Counted from the stretch's first letter, positions 9,309-18,697 are shown. The stretch is DNA of 64,000 bases from Nonomuraea soli (GCF_013761175.1 NZ_JACDUR010000002.1:310001-374000); one strand, 5' to 3'. Notes: generated by a model from the sequence alone, not told the origin. Translations and numbers: made by a program.

Positions 9309-9315
9309 TTGTCGT

Positions 9316-10428
9316 TCAGAGGTAGAGGCCGGTCGAGCCGTCCTCTGTCGCGGCCCGGGCGATCGGGCGGTCGTCGCGGGCGGCGTACAACTCGGCCAGC
9401 GTCGCCTGCTCGTGCGGGCGGCCCAGCCAGGTCGTCGCCTCCTCGCCGGTCAGCGCCCCCACCTCGATCTGCGCCAGGCAGCGCCCCGGCCGGATGACCG
9501 CGGGGTGCAGCCGGGCCAGATCCTCGTTGGTGGTGATGGCCACCAGCACGTCGCGCCCCTGGCCGAGCAGCCCGTCGGTGAGGTTGAGCAGGCGTGACAG
9601 CCCCTGCCCCGAGGCGTACTTCGCGCCCTCCCCGATCAGCTCGTCACAGTCTTCGAGCACGAGCAGCCGCCACCGCTTCTCGTCGTGGCCGACGGCCACC
9701 TCCATGAGGTAGCCGGGGCTGTTGAACAGCAGCTCCGGGTCGAGCACGCAGTCGACCTTGCACCAGTCGCGCCATTCGTGGGCGAGGGTGCGCAGCAGGG
9801 TGGTCTTGCCGGTGCCGGGCGGTCCGTGCAGCAGCACGAGGCGGCCGTGCACGTCGTCGGGGCGGGTGGCCATCAGGCGGGCCAGAGGGTCGTGGGCGCG
9901 GGCGGAGTAGTTGCGGCGGATCTCCGGCCACGGCTGGGCGGTGATGGGCTTGGAGCGGCGCTGGCCGCAGTGGCCGTTGTTCCACCAGAAGCCCATCTTG
10001 ACGTGCTCGGCCTCCGGTGCGGGCTCCTCCACGTCCGTGGTGACCTCGCGCAGCAGCGTCGCGGCCAGGTCCTCGGTGACGGCGGTGACGCCCACGCGCA
10101 CGTTGCGGTTGGCGTAGCGGACCACGCGCATGGTCCAGCCGTCGCCGCGGAACAGGCGCGACTCCTCGTCGTCGATGCGCGCCACCCTGACGACCTCGCC
10201 GCGGGCGGGGCGCAGGGTGGCGTCGGGGCGCACCCGTTCCAGGTCGGCCTGGACGTACCAGGGCTGGGTGCCGTTCGCGAAGGGTGACAGGGCCAGGGCG
10301 TCGATGACGTCGATCGCGGAGTCGGAGTCGTCGATCGTCAGCGCGACCGGCAGCTCGCCGTACGTCTGGTCGGGGGTCGGGGATGGTGCGCGGAAGGGAA
10401 CCTCCCTCATCACGGACATGCCCGCCAT
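9316..10428 (-). CDS. DUF5925-type AAA ATPase
   Basis: A 370-aa protein. Residues 1-170 match the DUF5925 region typical of actinobacterial AAA proteins (LTIDDSDSAIDVIDAL near the start, VKMGFWWNN near 145). Residues about 190-350 are an AAA+ module with Walker A HGPPGTGKTT, Walker B LLVLEDCDELI, sensor-1 ITTNEDL and a PAVIRPGRC arginine-finger segment. It probably remodels a protein partner. Three nearby Met codons (10428, 10419, 10410) leave the start uncertain; no strong ribosome site favours one. Confidence 0.82.
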   Translation of the reverse strand: MAGMSVMREVPFRAPSPTPDQTYGELPVALTIDDSDSAIDVIDALALSPFANGTQPWYVQADLERVRPDATLRPARGEVVRVARIDDEESRLFRGDGWTMRVVRYANRNVRVGVTAVTEDLAATLLREVTTDVEEPAPEAEHVKMGFWWNNGHCGQRRSKPITAQPWPEIRRNYSARAHDPLARLMATRPDDVHGRLVLLHGPPGTGKTTLLRTLAHEWRDWCKVDCVLDPELLFNSPGYLMEVAVGHDEKRWRLLVLEDCDELIGEGAKYASGQGLSRLLNLTDGLLGQGRDVLVAITTNEDLARLHPAVIRPGRCLAQIEVGALTGEEATTWLGRPHEQATLAELYAARDDRPIARAATEDGSTGLYL

Positions 10429-10462
10429 GATCCTCGCGCGAGAGATGACATGTCCACGGATT

Positions 10463-10490
10463 TTGCGACGTAACGGTATACCATTAAGCT
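10463..10490 (+). promoter_or_regulatory. Leaderless promoter with a 16-bp palindrome in its spacer
   Basis: TTGCGA (10463-10468) and TAAGCT (10485-10490) are spaced by 16 bp, and the amidohydrolase ATG is 7 nt after the -10 box, so the mRNA probably starts at the ATG. Between the boxes lies TAACGGTATACCATTA (10471-10486), symmetric at 14 of 16 positions around GGTATACC. The core resembles operators of GntR/FadR-type repressors (inference). Confidence 0.6.
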
Positions 10491-10497
10491 CGATCGT

Positions 10498-11667
10498 ATG
10501 GCTGAACTGCTGCTTCGCGACGCCCGGCTGTGGGGCTCACCGGAACCGACCGACCTGTACATCCGCGACGGCCTCGTGGCCCCCCTCACGGACGCCGGAC
10601 CCGGCACGCCGGTCGAGCGGCTCGACGGCAAGCTCCTGCTGCCCGGCTTCGTCGACGCCCACGCGCACGTCGACAAGACCATGTGGGGCGGCCCCTGGCT
10701 GCCGCACACCTCCGGCCCCGGCCTCATGGGCAAGATCCGCGGCGGCGTGGAGCGGCGCGCCGAGGCCGGCATCCCGAGCGCCGACTACATCCACTCGCTG
10801 CTCACCAACATGATCGTCAGCGGCACCACGCACGTGCGCAGCCACGTCGACATCGACCCCTACCAGGGCCTGGCCGCCGTCGAGGCCGTGCGCGAGGCGG
10901 TCGCCCGCCTCGACGGCCGCATCACGCTGGACATGGTCGCCTTCCCGCAGACCGGCCTGCTCATCAGCCCCGGCACGGAAGAGCTCATGGACCGGGCCCT
11001 GGCCGAGGGCGTGGAGCTCGTCGGCGGCATCGACCCCGCCGGGCTCGAGAACGACCCGGTGCGCCACCTCGACATCGTCTTCGGACTCGCCGAGAAGCAC
11101 GGCTCCGGCGTCGACATCCACCTGCACGACCGCGGCGACATGGGCATCTGGCAGTACGACCTGATCATCGAGCAGACCAGGGCGCGCGGCCTCGGCGGCA
11201 AGGTGACCATCTCCCACGGCTACTGCCTGGGCGAGGCGGCACCCGCCGTCCAGGACCGCGTCATCGCCGCCCTCGCCGAGACCGGCATCGGCCTGGCCAC
11301 CGTCGCGCCGTCGATCTCGCTGCCGCTGAAGAAGCTGCGCGAGGCCGGCGTCCCGGTCGGCGCGGGCAACGACGGCGTGCGCGACCTGTGGAGCCCGTAC
11401 GGCACCGGCGACATGCTGGAGCGCACCCTCTTCCTGGCCCAGCGGGCCGGGTTCGTCCAGGACGAGGACATCGAGATCGCCCTGGAGGCGGCCACGTACG
11501 GCGGAGCCACGCTGACCGGTCGCCGCGCGGGCTTCGCCGTGGGCGACGCGGGCGACTTCGTCGCGGTCGACACGCGCAATCCGGCCGAGGCCGTGTGCGT
11601 GCGGCCGGTGCGGTCGCTGGTCGTCAAGGGCGGACGCGTCGTGGCCCGCGAGGGCGCCCTGGTGTGA
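10498..11667 (+). CDS. Amidohydrolase, cytosine-deaminase-like
   Basis: A 389-aa TIM-barrel metal-dependent hydrolase. Metal ligands are HAHVDKT (His55/His57), the His in IHLHDRG, the His in ISHGYCLG and the late Asp in GNDGVRDLWSPYG; this last motif is characteristic of the cytosine deaminase / isopropylammelide hydrolase branch. It should deaminate a pyrimidine or related N-heterocycle in the cytoplasm. A palindrome overlapping the promoter suggests repression by a GntR-type regulator. The gene stands alone; no transporter is adjacent, so the substrate cannot be narrowed. Confidence 0.85.
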   Translation: MAELLLRDARLWGSPEPTDLYIRDGLVAPLTDAGPGTPVERLDGKLLLPGFVDAHAHVDKTMWGGPWLPHTSGPGLMGKIRGGVERRAEAGIPSADYIHSLLTNMIVSGTTHVRSHVDIDPYQGLAAVEAVREAVARLDGRITLDMVAFPQTGLLISPGTEELMDRALAEGVELVGGIDPAGLENDPVRHLDIVFGLAEKHGSGVDIHLHDRGDMGIWQYDLIIEQTRARGLGGKVTISHGYCLGEAAPAVQDRVIAALAETGIGLATVAPSISLPLKKLREAGVPVGAGNDGVRDLWSPYGTGDMLERTLFLAQRAGFVQDEDIEIALEAATYGGATLTGRRAGFAVGDAGDFVAVDTRNPAEAVCVRPVRSLVVKGGRVVAREGALV

Positions 11668-11683
11668 CCGCCTGAACGGGCGG
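11668..11683. terminator. Short hairpin between convergent genes
   Basis: CCGCC-TGAACG-GGCGG immediately follows the amidohydrolase stop and precedes the convergent kinase stop. The stem has only 5 bp and there is no T-run, so it is a weak terminator candidate at best. Confidence 0.35.
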
Positions 11684-11696
11684 GGACGCACGGGCG

Positions 11697-13271
11697 TCAC
11701 TGCTTGCGCAGCTTGCCGGTCTCCGTGACGAGCTCCATGCCGGGGGTGTCGCGGTAGGTGTAGGTGAGGTCGTCGCCCTCGAGGTCGAGCCAGATCGTTC
11801 CCGGGATGCAGCCGCCCTTGCTGGTGCCCAGGGAGAAGGTCAGCGTGTTCCCCTTCACGCTGACCAGCTCGATGGTGGCCGTGCAGTCGACCGTGGCGTC
11901 CTTCTCGCTCCACTGCGCCGTCGACTCGCCGGGCGTGAGCACGACGGTGTTGACGGCGCCGTCGGCGTTCATGGGGTTCGTCGAGGTGGTCTGGCCCGAC
12001 CAGGTGCCGGCGAACCTCTCGGGGATCTTCGCGTTCTCCTGGGCGGGGGGCCTGGTCCGCTGCGGGGGAGTCGTGTCGTCCTGGCCTGGCGTTGTGTCCT
12101 GGCTGGGCGTGGTGTCGTCCTGTCCGGGTCCCGTGTCGTCCTGGCTGGGCACCGGGTCGGATTTCGCGGCGCCCGTAGGGGCGGGCGTCACCACGGTGGT
12201 GAGGGTGGTGGCCGGTCCGCGGTTCAGCCAGAGAACCACGCCCGCCAGCACGGCCAGGGCCGCCACGATCGCCACCGAGCTCACGACCAGGCCGCGCCGC
12301 GAGCGGCCGGACCCCGGCGCCGTCGGCGCGGAGGGGGAGGCGGGGCCGGTGGTGCCGGGGGGCCGCGACGCCATCGCCGCCGCGAAGGGACCACCCTGGG
12401 CGCCGCCGCCGTGCACCCCGCCCGGCTGCGACACCGGGAAGCCCGGCTGCGACGGCGGGAAGCTTGGCTGCGGCCCAGAGGTGCCCGGGTTCACGAGGGC
12501 GACCATGAGGTCGCGGGCCGGAGGCCGCTGCGTGGGGTCCTTGGAGAGCGCCGCGCCGAGCAACCCCCGCAACCGCGGCGGGAACACCGACACGTCCGGC
12601 TCGGCGAACAGCACCCGCTGCATCACCGCCGGCACCGTGTCCGCCCCGAACGGGCTGCTGCCCGTCGCCGCGTACAGCATCGTCGCCGCCCACGCGAACA
12701 CGTCGGACGCGGGCGAGGCCGCGGAGCCGTTGATCTGCTCGGGCGCCATGTAGGCGGGCGTCCCGATCAGCCCCGATGTCATCGTCGAAGCGCCTTCGGC
12801 GCGGGCGATGCCGAAGTCCACGACGCGCGGTCCGTCGGGGCCGAGCAGCACGTTGCCGGGCTTGAAGTCGCGGTGCACGACGCCCGCCGCGTGGATGGCC
12901 GCCAGCGCGGTCGCGGTGCCGATGACCAGGCGTTCGAGCTCGCCGCCGCGCATCGGGCCCTTGTCATAGACACGCTGGGCGAGCGAGGGCCCGTCGACGA
13001 ACTCGCTGACGACCCAGGGCCGCTGATGCTCCACGGAGGCGTCGAGCACGCGTGCCGTACAGAACGACGCCACGCTCTCCAGGGCCTGCAGCTCCCTGGC
13101 CAGGCGGGCGCGGGTCTCGCGGTCGCCGTGGCTGAGCAGCTTGACCGCCACCCGCTCGCCCGCGCCGTCGAAGCCGAGGTAGACCACGCCCTGGCCGCCC
13201 TCGCCCAGACGCCCCGCCAGACGGTAAGGCCCCAGTTGCGGGGGATCGTCCGGTTCCAGGGGGAAGACCAT
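11697..13271 (-). CDS. Membrane-anchored Ser/Thr protein kinase
   Basis: A 524-aa Hanks-type kinase. The kinase domain covers about residues 13-265, with the GEGGQGVVYLG loop, AVKLL lysine, VVHRDFKPGN catalytic loop and VVDFGIAR in place of DFG. A Pro/Gln-rich linker follows, then one transmembrane helix (about 325-345), a repeated Asp/Thr/Gln linker built from QDDT units, and a small extracytoplasmic domain (about 415-524) with two Cys. The ATG at 13271 is preferred: TACCGT lies 6 nt upstream on this strand, fitting a leaderless start. No PASTA repeats are present. It probably senses an outside signal. Confidence 0.9.
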   Translation of the reverse strand: MVFPLEPDDPPQLGPYRLAGRLGEGGQGVVYLGFDGAGERVAVKLLSHGDRETRARLARELQALESVASFCTARVLDASVEHQRPWVVSEFVDGPSLAQRVYDKGPMRGGELERLVIGTATALAAIHAAGVVHRDFKPGNVLLGPDGPRVVDFGIARAEGASTMTSGLIGTPAYMAPEQINGSAASPASDVFAWAATMLYAATGSSPFGADTVPAVMQRVLFAEPDVSVFPPRLRGLLGAALSKDPTQRPPARDLMVALVNPGTSGPQPSFPPSQPGFPVSQPGGVHGGGAQGGPFAAAMASRPPGTTGPASPSAPTAPGSGRSRRGLVVSSVAIVAALAVLAGVVLWLNRGPATTLTTVVTPAPTGAAKSDPVPSQDDTGPGQDDTTPSQDTTPGQDDTTPPQRTRPPAQENAKIPERFAGTWSGQTTSTNPMNADGAVNTVVLTPGESTAQWSEKDATVDCTATIELVSVKGNTLTFSLGTSKGGCIPGTIWLDLEGDDLTYTYRDTPGMELVTETGKLRKQ

Positions 13272-13502
13272 GGCGCTACGGTACACCTGCCAAAAATGTC
13301 GTGATCGTCATCTATGGTCCTGGCTCATGGGTGTCTGCGCCCCTTGAGCGCCCGGCGGTCCGCCGTCGCGGCACGGAAGGGTAACGACACCTTTCTCCGC
13401 ACCACGCGTCACCTGCACCAATTCCGCACTCGGTGCACAGACGGCTCTTGAGTGATTTACCGTGTCTTGTCGGCAAATTTCCGCCCAACTGGAGGTTTCG
13501 GG

Positions 13503-15368
13503 GTGTCCAGGGCGACGTTCCGCCAGCGCGCTCGATACTGGTTCGACAACACCATGGCCAAGGGAACAGCCGCGCTCGTCGGCTGGCTGGCCCTGGTCTC
13601 CGTCGGCCTTGTCGTGGTGATGGGTCTGCTGGTGTTGTGGCTGACTCCGCACGAGCCCAGCCCCGACACCAGCGCGGGGGAGGTGTTCTGGCTCGCCTTC
13701 ATCCACGCGCTGAACCCCAGCAAACTCGCCAGCGACAAGGGCACCGTGCCATTCATGGCGATCATGCTCGCCGGGTCGCTCGGCGGGCTGTTCATCGTCA
13801 GCATCCTCATCGGCCTGCTGTCCAACGGCATGAAGGCCAAGGTCGACCGCCTGCGCCGGGGACGCTCCCAGGTCGTCGAGCGCGGCCACACCGTGGTGCT
13901 CGGCTGGTCCGACCAGGTCGCCACCATCGTCGGCGAGCTGGTCAAGGCGCACGCCAGCCAGAAGAGCTCGGCCATCACCATCCTGGCCGACCGCGACAAG
14001 CCGACCATGGAGGAGGAGCTGCGCGAGCGGCTCGGCGACACCGGCAGGACCCGCATCGTCTGCCGCACCGGCCGCCCCACCGAGCCCCGCGACCTGGAGC
14101 TCATGAACCTGGGCGCGGCCCGCTCGATCGTGGTCATCTCCCCGGAGGGCGACGACCCAGACGCGCACGTCATGAAGATCCTCCTGGCCCTGGCCAAGCG
14201 CAGCGGCAACCACCCGCCGGTGGTGGCCGCGCTCACCTCGGGCCGCAACCTGGCCGCCGCGCGGCTGGCCGGAGGCGCCGCCGTCCACCTGGTCGACTCC
14301 GACGACACCGCCTCGCGCCTGATCGTGCAGTCCTCGCGCCAGTCGGGCATGTCGGTCGTCTGCATGGACCTGCTCAACTTCGACGGCGGCGAGATCTACC
14401 TGCGCACCGAGACGTCGCTGGCCGGCCGGACGTACGGCGAGGCGCTGCAGGCCTACCACACCGCCACCCTCATGGGCCTGAGCCGCCCCTCGGGCGTCGT
14501 CCTCAACCCGCCCATGGACACCGTGATCGAGAAGGCCGACCAGCTCGTCCTGATCAGCCACGACGACTCGGTCATCCAGCTGGCGAGCGAGCCGGCCAAG
14601 CCCATCGAGACCGCCATCGTGGCGGGCGATCACCCGCCGGTCGAGCCGGAACGCACGCTGATCCTCAACTGGAACGGCCGCGCCGAGCAGATCATCGGCT
14701 ACCTCGACGGCTACGTGGCCCCCGGCTCCACCCTCGACATCGCCACCGACCACCCCCGCGCCGGGGCGGACCTGGCGGCTCCGCAGAACCTCAAGATCAA
14801 CGTCAAGGAGTGCGACACCACCGACCGCTACGCGCTGGAGTCGCTCGGCCTCGACCTGTTCGACCACGTCATCGTGCTCTCCGACGACCGCTACAAGCCG
14901 CAGCACGCCGACACGCGCACCCTCATGACGCTGCTGCAGCTGCGCGACATGCAGAGCAGGTACGGCCAGCGGTACTCGATCGTCAGCGAGATGCACGACG
15001 AGAGCAACCGCGCCCTGGCCGAGGTCACCGAGGCCGACGACATCGTGATCAGCGACACCGTCATCGGCCTGCTGCTGGCCCAGCTGGCCGAGAACCGCCA
15101 CCTGGCCGACGTGTTCGCCTACCTCTTCGACTCGCGCGGCTCGGAGATCTACCCGCGTCCCGCCGCCGACTACGTGCAGCCGGGCGTCGAGGTGGACTTC
15201 GCGACCATCGTCGAGTCGGCCCGCCGCCGGGGGGAGACCGCCATCGGCTACCGCCTGGTGGCCTACACCAACGTGCCGCCGCACTACGGCATCGTGCTCA
15301 ACCCCGACAAGCGCAAGCGCCTGACCCTCGGCCGTCGTGACTCGGTGATAGTGCTGGCGGAGCGCTGA
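13503..15368 (+). CDS. CASTOR/POLLUX-related putative ion channel
   Basis: A 621-aa protein. Two transmembrane helices (about residues 25-50 and 83-105) flank a pore-loop region that includes GEVFWLAFIHALNP. The long cytoplasmic part holds two RCK/TrkA-N-like Rossmann domains, beginning around GHTVVLGWSD (about 130) and TLILNWNG (about 380). This matches bacterial relatives of the plant nuclear channels CASTOR and POLLUX. The GTG at 13503 is chosen because GGAGG (13491-13495) lies 7 nt before it. Cation selectivity and ligand are unknown. Confidence 0.82.
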   Translation: MSRATFRQRARYWFDNTMAKGTAALVGWLALVSVGLVVVMGLLVLWLTPHEPSPDTSAGEVFWLAFIHALNPSKLASDKGTVPFMAIMLAGSLGGLFIVSILIGLLSNGMKAKVDRLRRGRSQVVERGHTVVLGWSDQVATIVGELVKAHASQKSSAITILADRDKPTMEEELRERLGDTGRTRIVCRTGRPTEPRDLELMNLGAARSIVVISPEGDDPDAHVMKILLALAKRSGNHPPVVAALTSGRNLAAARLAGGAAVHLVDSDDTASRLIVQSSRQSGMSVVCMDLLNFDGGEIYLRTETSLAGRTYGEALQAYHTATLMGLSRPSGVVLNPPMDTVIEKADQLVLISHDDSVIQLASEPAKPIETAIVAGDHPPVEPERTLILNWNGRAEQIIGYLDGYVAPGSTLDIATDHPRAGADLAAPQNLKINVKECDTTDRYALESLGLDLFDHVIVLSDDRYKPQHADTRTLMTLLQLRDMQSRYGQRYSIVSEMHDESNRALAEVTEADDIVISDTVIGLLLAQLAENRHLADVFAYLFDSRGSEIYPRPAADYVQPGVEVDFATIVESARRRGETAIGYRLVAYTNVPPHYGIVLNPDKRKRLTLGRRDSVIVLAER

Positions 15369-15381
15369 TATACGGAGAATG

Positions 15382-15410
15382 ATGACCCGGGCACCGATCG
15401 TGATTATCAT
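15382..15410 (+). promoter_or_regulatory. Leaderless promoter of the spherulin-4-type gene
   Basis: ATGACC (15382-15387) and TATCAT (15405-15410) are separated by 17 bp. The GTG start at 15417 is 6 nt after the -10 box, and no Shine-Dalgarno sequence is present, so transcription probably begins at the start codon. Confidence 0.55.
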
Positions 15411-15416
15411 GAGCCG

Positions 15417-16922
15417 GTGTCCTGGTTACGGATTGTCCTCGCACTGGCGCTGAGCGCAGCCCCGCAGACCGTCGTCGCCGTCCAGCGCCAGCTGGTGGCC
15501 ATCCCGGCCTACTGGGGGCCGGACACTCCCGACGGCCGCGAGCGGTTCGCCCGCCTCGCGCAGAACGTGCCCACGCTGGAGCTGGTCGTGGTCAACGGCT
15601 CCCAGCGCAAGGCCCAGTCGCCGGCCCATCCGGCCTGGACGGAGGCGATCGGCAGGATCCGGGCGACCGGAGCCCTGCCGCTCGGCTACGTCGACACCGG
15701 CTACCTCGGCACCACCGGCCACACCACGCGCCAGGGAACCACCACCATGGCCGCCTGGAGCACGCAGATCAAGGCCGACCTCGACGAGTGGTTCGACCTC
15801 TACGACGGGGTCGCCGGGGTCTTCCTGGACCAGACCCCGGCCACCTGCGGCGCCGACGACCTCTACGTCGACGCCTACGCCGAGATCAGCGACTACATCA
15901 GCGACAACCATCCCAACGCCTACATCGTGATCAACCCGGGCGTGAGCGTGCCGCAGTGCTACGAGCGCATCGCCACGACGATCCTGACCTTCGAGCACAC
16001 CTACGCCTCCTACCTGAGCTTCACCCCACCCGCCTGGGAGCTGAACCACCCCAACCCGCGCAAGTTCTGGCACCTGGTCTACGACGCCCCCGACGAGGCC
16101 GCCATGAACGACGCCGTGGCCAGGTCCAAGGCGAACAACGCCGGTTTCGTCTACGTCACCGACGACAAGCTGATCTTCGACCCCACCCGGCCGGGCGACC
16201 CGAACGCCGCACTCGGCTTCCCCTGGGACACGCTGCCGACCTACTGGCATCCCGAGCTGGTGCGCATCGCCGGGATCACCGACACCCGCCGCCCCGACCC
16301 GCCCGACGGCCTGCGCGGCACCACCCGGTCGGGCACCACCGCCTCCCGCGTCGACCTGGCCTGGAACAACCCCTACGACAACGTCGCCACCGTGAGCTAC
16401 GAGGTTTTCCGCGACGGCGTCTCCCTCGGCCACACCTACGACAACCGGCTGCGCGTGAACGGCCTCGACCCGGCCACCGCCTACCGCTTCCGCGTGCGGG
16501 CGACGGACGCGGCCGGCAACGTCGGCGACCTGAGCACCTCGCTGAAGATCACCACCCCGCCCGCCGCCGCGAGCACGATCGCCGGCGCCTCCGCCTGCGT
16601 GACCGCCTCCGAGGCCCGCTACGAGGCCACCTACCTCGACGAGGTCGAGCACTACCGGGTCTTCGTCGACGCCGATCATGACGCGACGACCGGGCTCGAC
16701 GGGGCCGACTACATGATCGAGAACAACCGGCTGCTGAAGCACGCCGGGCCCGGCTGGACCTGGCAGCAGCAGCCGGGCACCCCGCTGGCCTCCTCCGACG
16801 ACGGGCGCCACGTCTGGCGGGTGCCGCTCGCCGACCTGGGCGGCTCGACCGGCCAGAAGGTCACCTTCAACGGCGGGCCGCCCGAGACCTACACGCAGGC
16901 GATCACCACGACCGCCTGCTGA
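15417..16922 (+). CDS. Secreted spherulation-specific family 4 (spherulin-4) protein with FnIII domain
   Basis: A 501-aa protein. Residues 1-21 form a signal peptide (SWLRIVLALALSAAPQTVVA). Residues about 25-275 resemble spherulin-4, a glycoside-hydrolase-like TIM barrel (VAIPAYWGP, PLGYVDTGYLGT, GVAGVFLDQTP). A fibronectin type III domain follows at about 300-385 (SYEVFRDGVSLG, YRFRVRATDAAGN), then a 110-residue beta-rich C-terminal domain of unknown role with two Cys. It probably acts on an extracellular polysaccharide (inference). It stands alone. Confidence 0.85.
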   Translation: MSWLRIVLALALSAAPQTVVAVQRQLVAIPAYWGPDTPDGRERFARLAQNVPTLELVVVNGSQRKAQSPAHPAWTEAIGRIRATGALPLGYVDTGYLGTTGHTTRQGTTTMAAWSTQIKADLDEWFDLYDGVAGVFLDQTPATCGADDLYVDAYAEISDYISDNHPNAYIVINPGVSVPQCYERIATTILTFEHTYASYLSFTPPAWELNHPNPRKFWHLVYDAPDEAAMNDAVARSKANNAGFVYVTDDKLIFDPTRPGDPNAALGFPWDTLPTYWHPELVRIAGITDTRRPDPPDGLRGTTRSGTTASRVDLAWNNPYDNVATVSYEVFRDGVSLGHTYDNRLRVNGLDPATAYRFRVRATDAAGNVGDLSTSLKITTPPAAASTIAGASACVTASEARYEATYLDEVEHYRVFVDADHDATTGLDGADYMIENNRLLKHAGPGWTWQQQPGTPLASSDDGRHVWRVPLADLGGSTGQKVTFNGGPPETYTQAITTTAC

Positions 16923-16959
16923 CCGCCGTGATTCTCCCCGGGTGGGGGAGAATGCGGCC

Positions 16960-17892
16960 ATGCGCACGATCGACTGGGTCGACGGAGCCATCGAGCTCGT
17001 CGACCAGACCCTGCTGCCCGACCGGCTGGTCATGCTGCGCATCACCACGGTCGACGACCTGATCGACGCCATCCGGCGGCTCGCGGTCCGCGGCGCGCCC
17101 GCCCTCGGCGTGGCGGGCGCCTTCGGCGTCGTCATGGCCGGAGGTGACCGTGAGCAGATCGCCCGGTTGCGCGCCGCCCGGCCCACCGCCGTCAACCTCG
17201 CCTGGGGCGTCGACCAGGTGACGGGCAGCGCCGACGACCCGCTCAAGACCGCCCTGCGGCTGCGCGACGACGACATCGCCGCCTGCCGCGCCATGGGCGA
17301 GCGCGGCGCCGACCTCGTGCAGTCACTCACCCCGGGCGACGCCCGGATCATGACGATCTGCAACACCGGAGGCCTGGCCTGCGTCGAGCGCGGCACCGCC
17401 CTCGGCGTCGTCCAGACCCTGCACGAACGCGGGCGCCTGGCCGAGGTGCTCGCCCTGGAGACCCGCCCGCTGCTGCAGGGAGCCCGCCTCACCGCCTGGG
17501 AACTCCAGCGCATGGCGGCGCCGTACCGGCTCGTCGTCGACTCCGCGGGGCCCTACCTCCTGACCACCGGCGTGGACGCGGTCCTCATCGGGGCCGACCG
17601 CGTGGCCGCCAACGGCGACACCGCCAACAAGATCGGCTCCTACGCGCTGGCGCTCGGCGCCAGGCGGGCGGGCGTGCCGTTCATCGTCGTCGCGCCGGAG
17701 AGCACGATCGACGCCGCCACCCCGTCCGGCGAGCACATCGAGATCGAGGACCGGGGCGACGACGAGGTGGTCACCGTCCGTGGGGTACGGCTGGCGCCCG
17801 AGGGCAGCCGCGCGCTCAACCCGGCCTTCGACGTCACCCCGAACGACCTCATCACCGCCATCGTCACCGAGGCCCGGGTGATCACTCCCTAG
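16960..17892 (+). CDS. mtnA: S-methyl-5-thioribose-1-phosphate isomerase
   Basis: A 310-aa enzyme of methionine salvage that converts methylthioribose-1-phosphate to methylthioribulose-1-phosphate. Diagnostic motifs are RGAPALGVAGAFG, the catalytic Cys in ICNTGGLAC and the catalytic Asp in IGADRVAANGD with NKIGSYALAL after it. The ATG at 16960 has GGGGGAGA upstream; a GTG at 16942 is less likely. No other methionine-salvage gene is adjacent. The end overlaps the convergent radical SAM gene by 11 bp. Confidence 0.93.
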   Translation: MRTIDWVDGAIELVDQTLLPDRLVMLRITTVDDLIDAIRRLAVRGAPALGVAGAFGVVMAGGDREQIARLRAARPTAVNLAWGVDQVTGSADDPLKTALRLRDDDIAACRAMGERGADLVQSLTPGDARIMTICNTGGLACVERGTALGVVQTLHERGRLAEVLALETRPLLQGARLTAWELQRMAAPYRLVVDSAGPYLLTTGVDAVLIGADRVAANGDTANKIGSYALALGARRAGVPFIVVAPESTIDAATPSGEHIEIEDRGDDEVVTVRGVRLAPEGSRALNPAFDVTPNDLITAIVTEARVITP

Positions 17893-18697
17893 AGCGCATG
17901 TTCGGTGCGCAGTCGTTCATCGGCAGGCAGTTGGCGGGGAAGCACGCGTTTCCCTCGGAAACCGCCGGCGCGGGCATGCCGGTGAGCGCGTCGGCCAACG
18001 GCTGACGCAGGACATTGCCCACCCGCTTCCAGCGAGCCAGCGGGCAGGGGGTGAGAGACCCGTCCGGCAGTACGGCGAAGCGGCCGTCGCCGCATCTCCC
18101 GCACAGCTGGAACTCGTCGTTCGCCCCCGGCGCCGGCCTCCCCAGCAGTCGCATCCGATCGATTACCACCTCGGCCGCTCCCGCCTCCCTGAGCTGGGTC
18201 GCGGCCTCGACGACCCGCTGACCTGGGATGATCTTGACGACCCCAGCGCGGACGTGAATGCCACGCCGGACGGCTTCGCGAAGGTTGGCCATCGTGGCGC
18301 TCACCCCGTCGCGGCCGGTGATCCGGCGGTGCTCGACCACATCGGTGCTGTAGAAGCTGATGGCCAGCTTCGACCTGGATCGCACCAGGGCCTGCCACAG
18401 GGACTCCGGCACGCGGAGCAGGTTGGAGTAGACCTCGATGTTCAGCCCGAGTGAGGCCGCCCGTTCGAGGAGGGCGGGCAGTTCGGGGTGGATGGTCGGC
18501 TCGCCTCCGATGAACTGGACGCTGTGAACGCCGACCACTGCGGCCTGGCCGAGTGTCGTCATCCAGTCGGCGGCGGTCATCACGCCGTGATCACCACGCG
18601 GGCCGGACGAGGCGTAACAGTGCACGCACTCGAGCTGGCAGCGTGAGGTGATCTCCATCCAGGCGTAGCCATAGCGTCGGACCGGCTCGATCATCAT
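17882..18697 (-). CDS. Radical SAM/SPASM-type enzyme
   Basis: A 271-aa protein with the radical SAM cluster motif CQLECVHC (Cx3Cx2C, near residue 20), followed by the GGEPT SAM-binding motif. The C-terminus has a compact Cys-rich region: LCGRCGDG, LTPCPLARW and a final C-x6-C pair, as in SPASM auxiliary-cluster domains. Such enzymes often modify ribosomal peptides or cofactors. No precursor peptide was found nearby. ATGATG starts the gene; GGGAGG is better spaced for the second ATG (18694). It is divergent from a tandem GntR regulator, which probably controls it. Confidence 0.82.
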   Translation of the reverse strand: MMIEPVRRYGYAWMEITSRCQLECVHCYASSGPRGDHGVMTAADWMTTLGQAAVVGVHSVQFIGGEPTIHPELPALLERAASLGLNIEVYSNLLRVPESLWQALVRSRSKLAISFYSTDVVEHRRITGRDGVSATMANLREAVRRGIHVRAGVVKIIPGQRVVEAATQLREAGAAEVVIDRMRLLGRPAPGANDEFQLCGRCGDGRFAVLPDGSLTPCPLARWKRVGNVLRQPLADALTGMPAPAVSEGNACFPANCLPMNDCAPNMRSRE

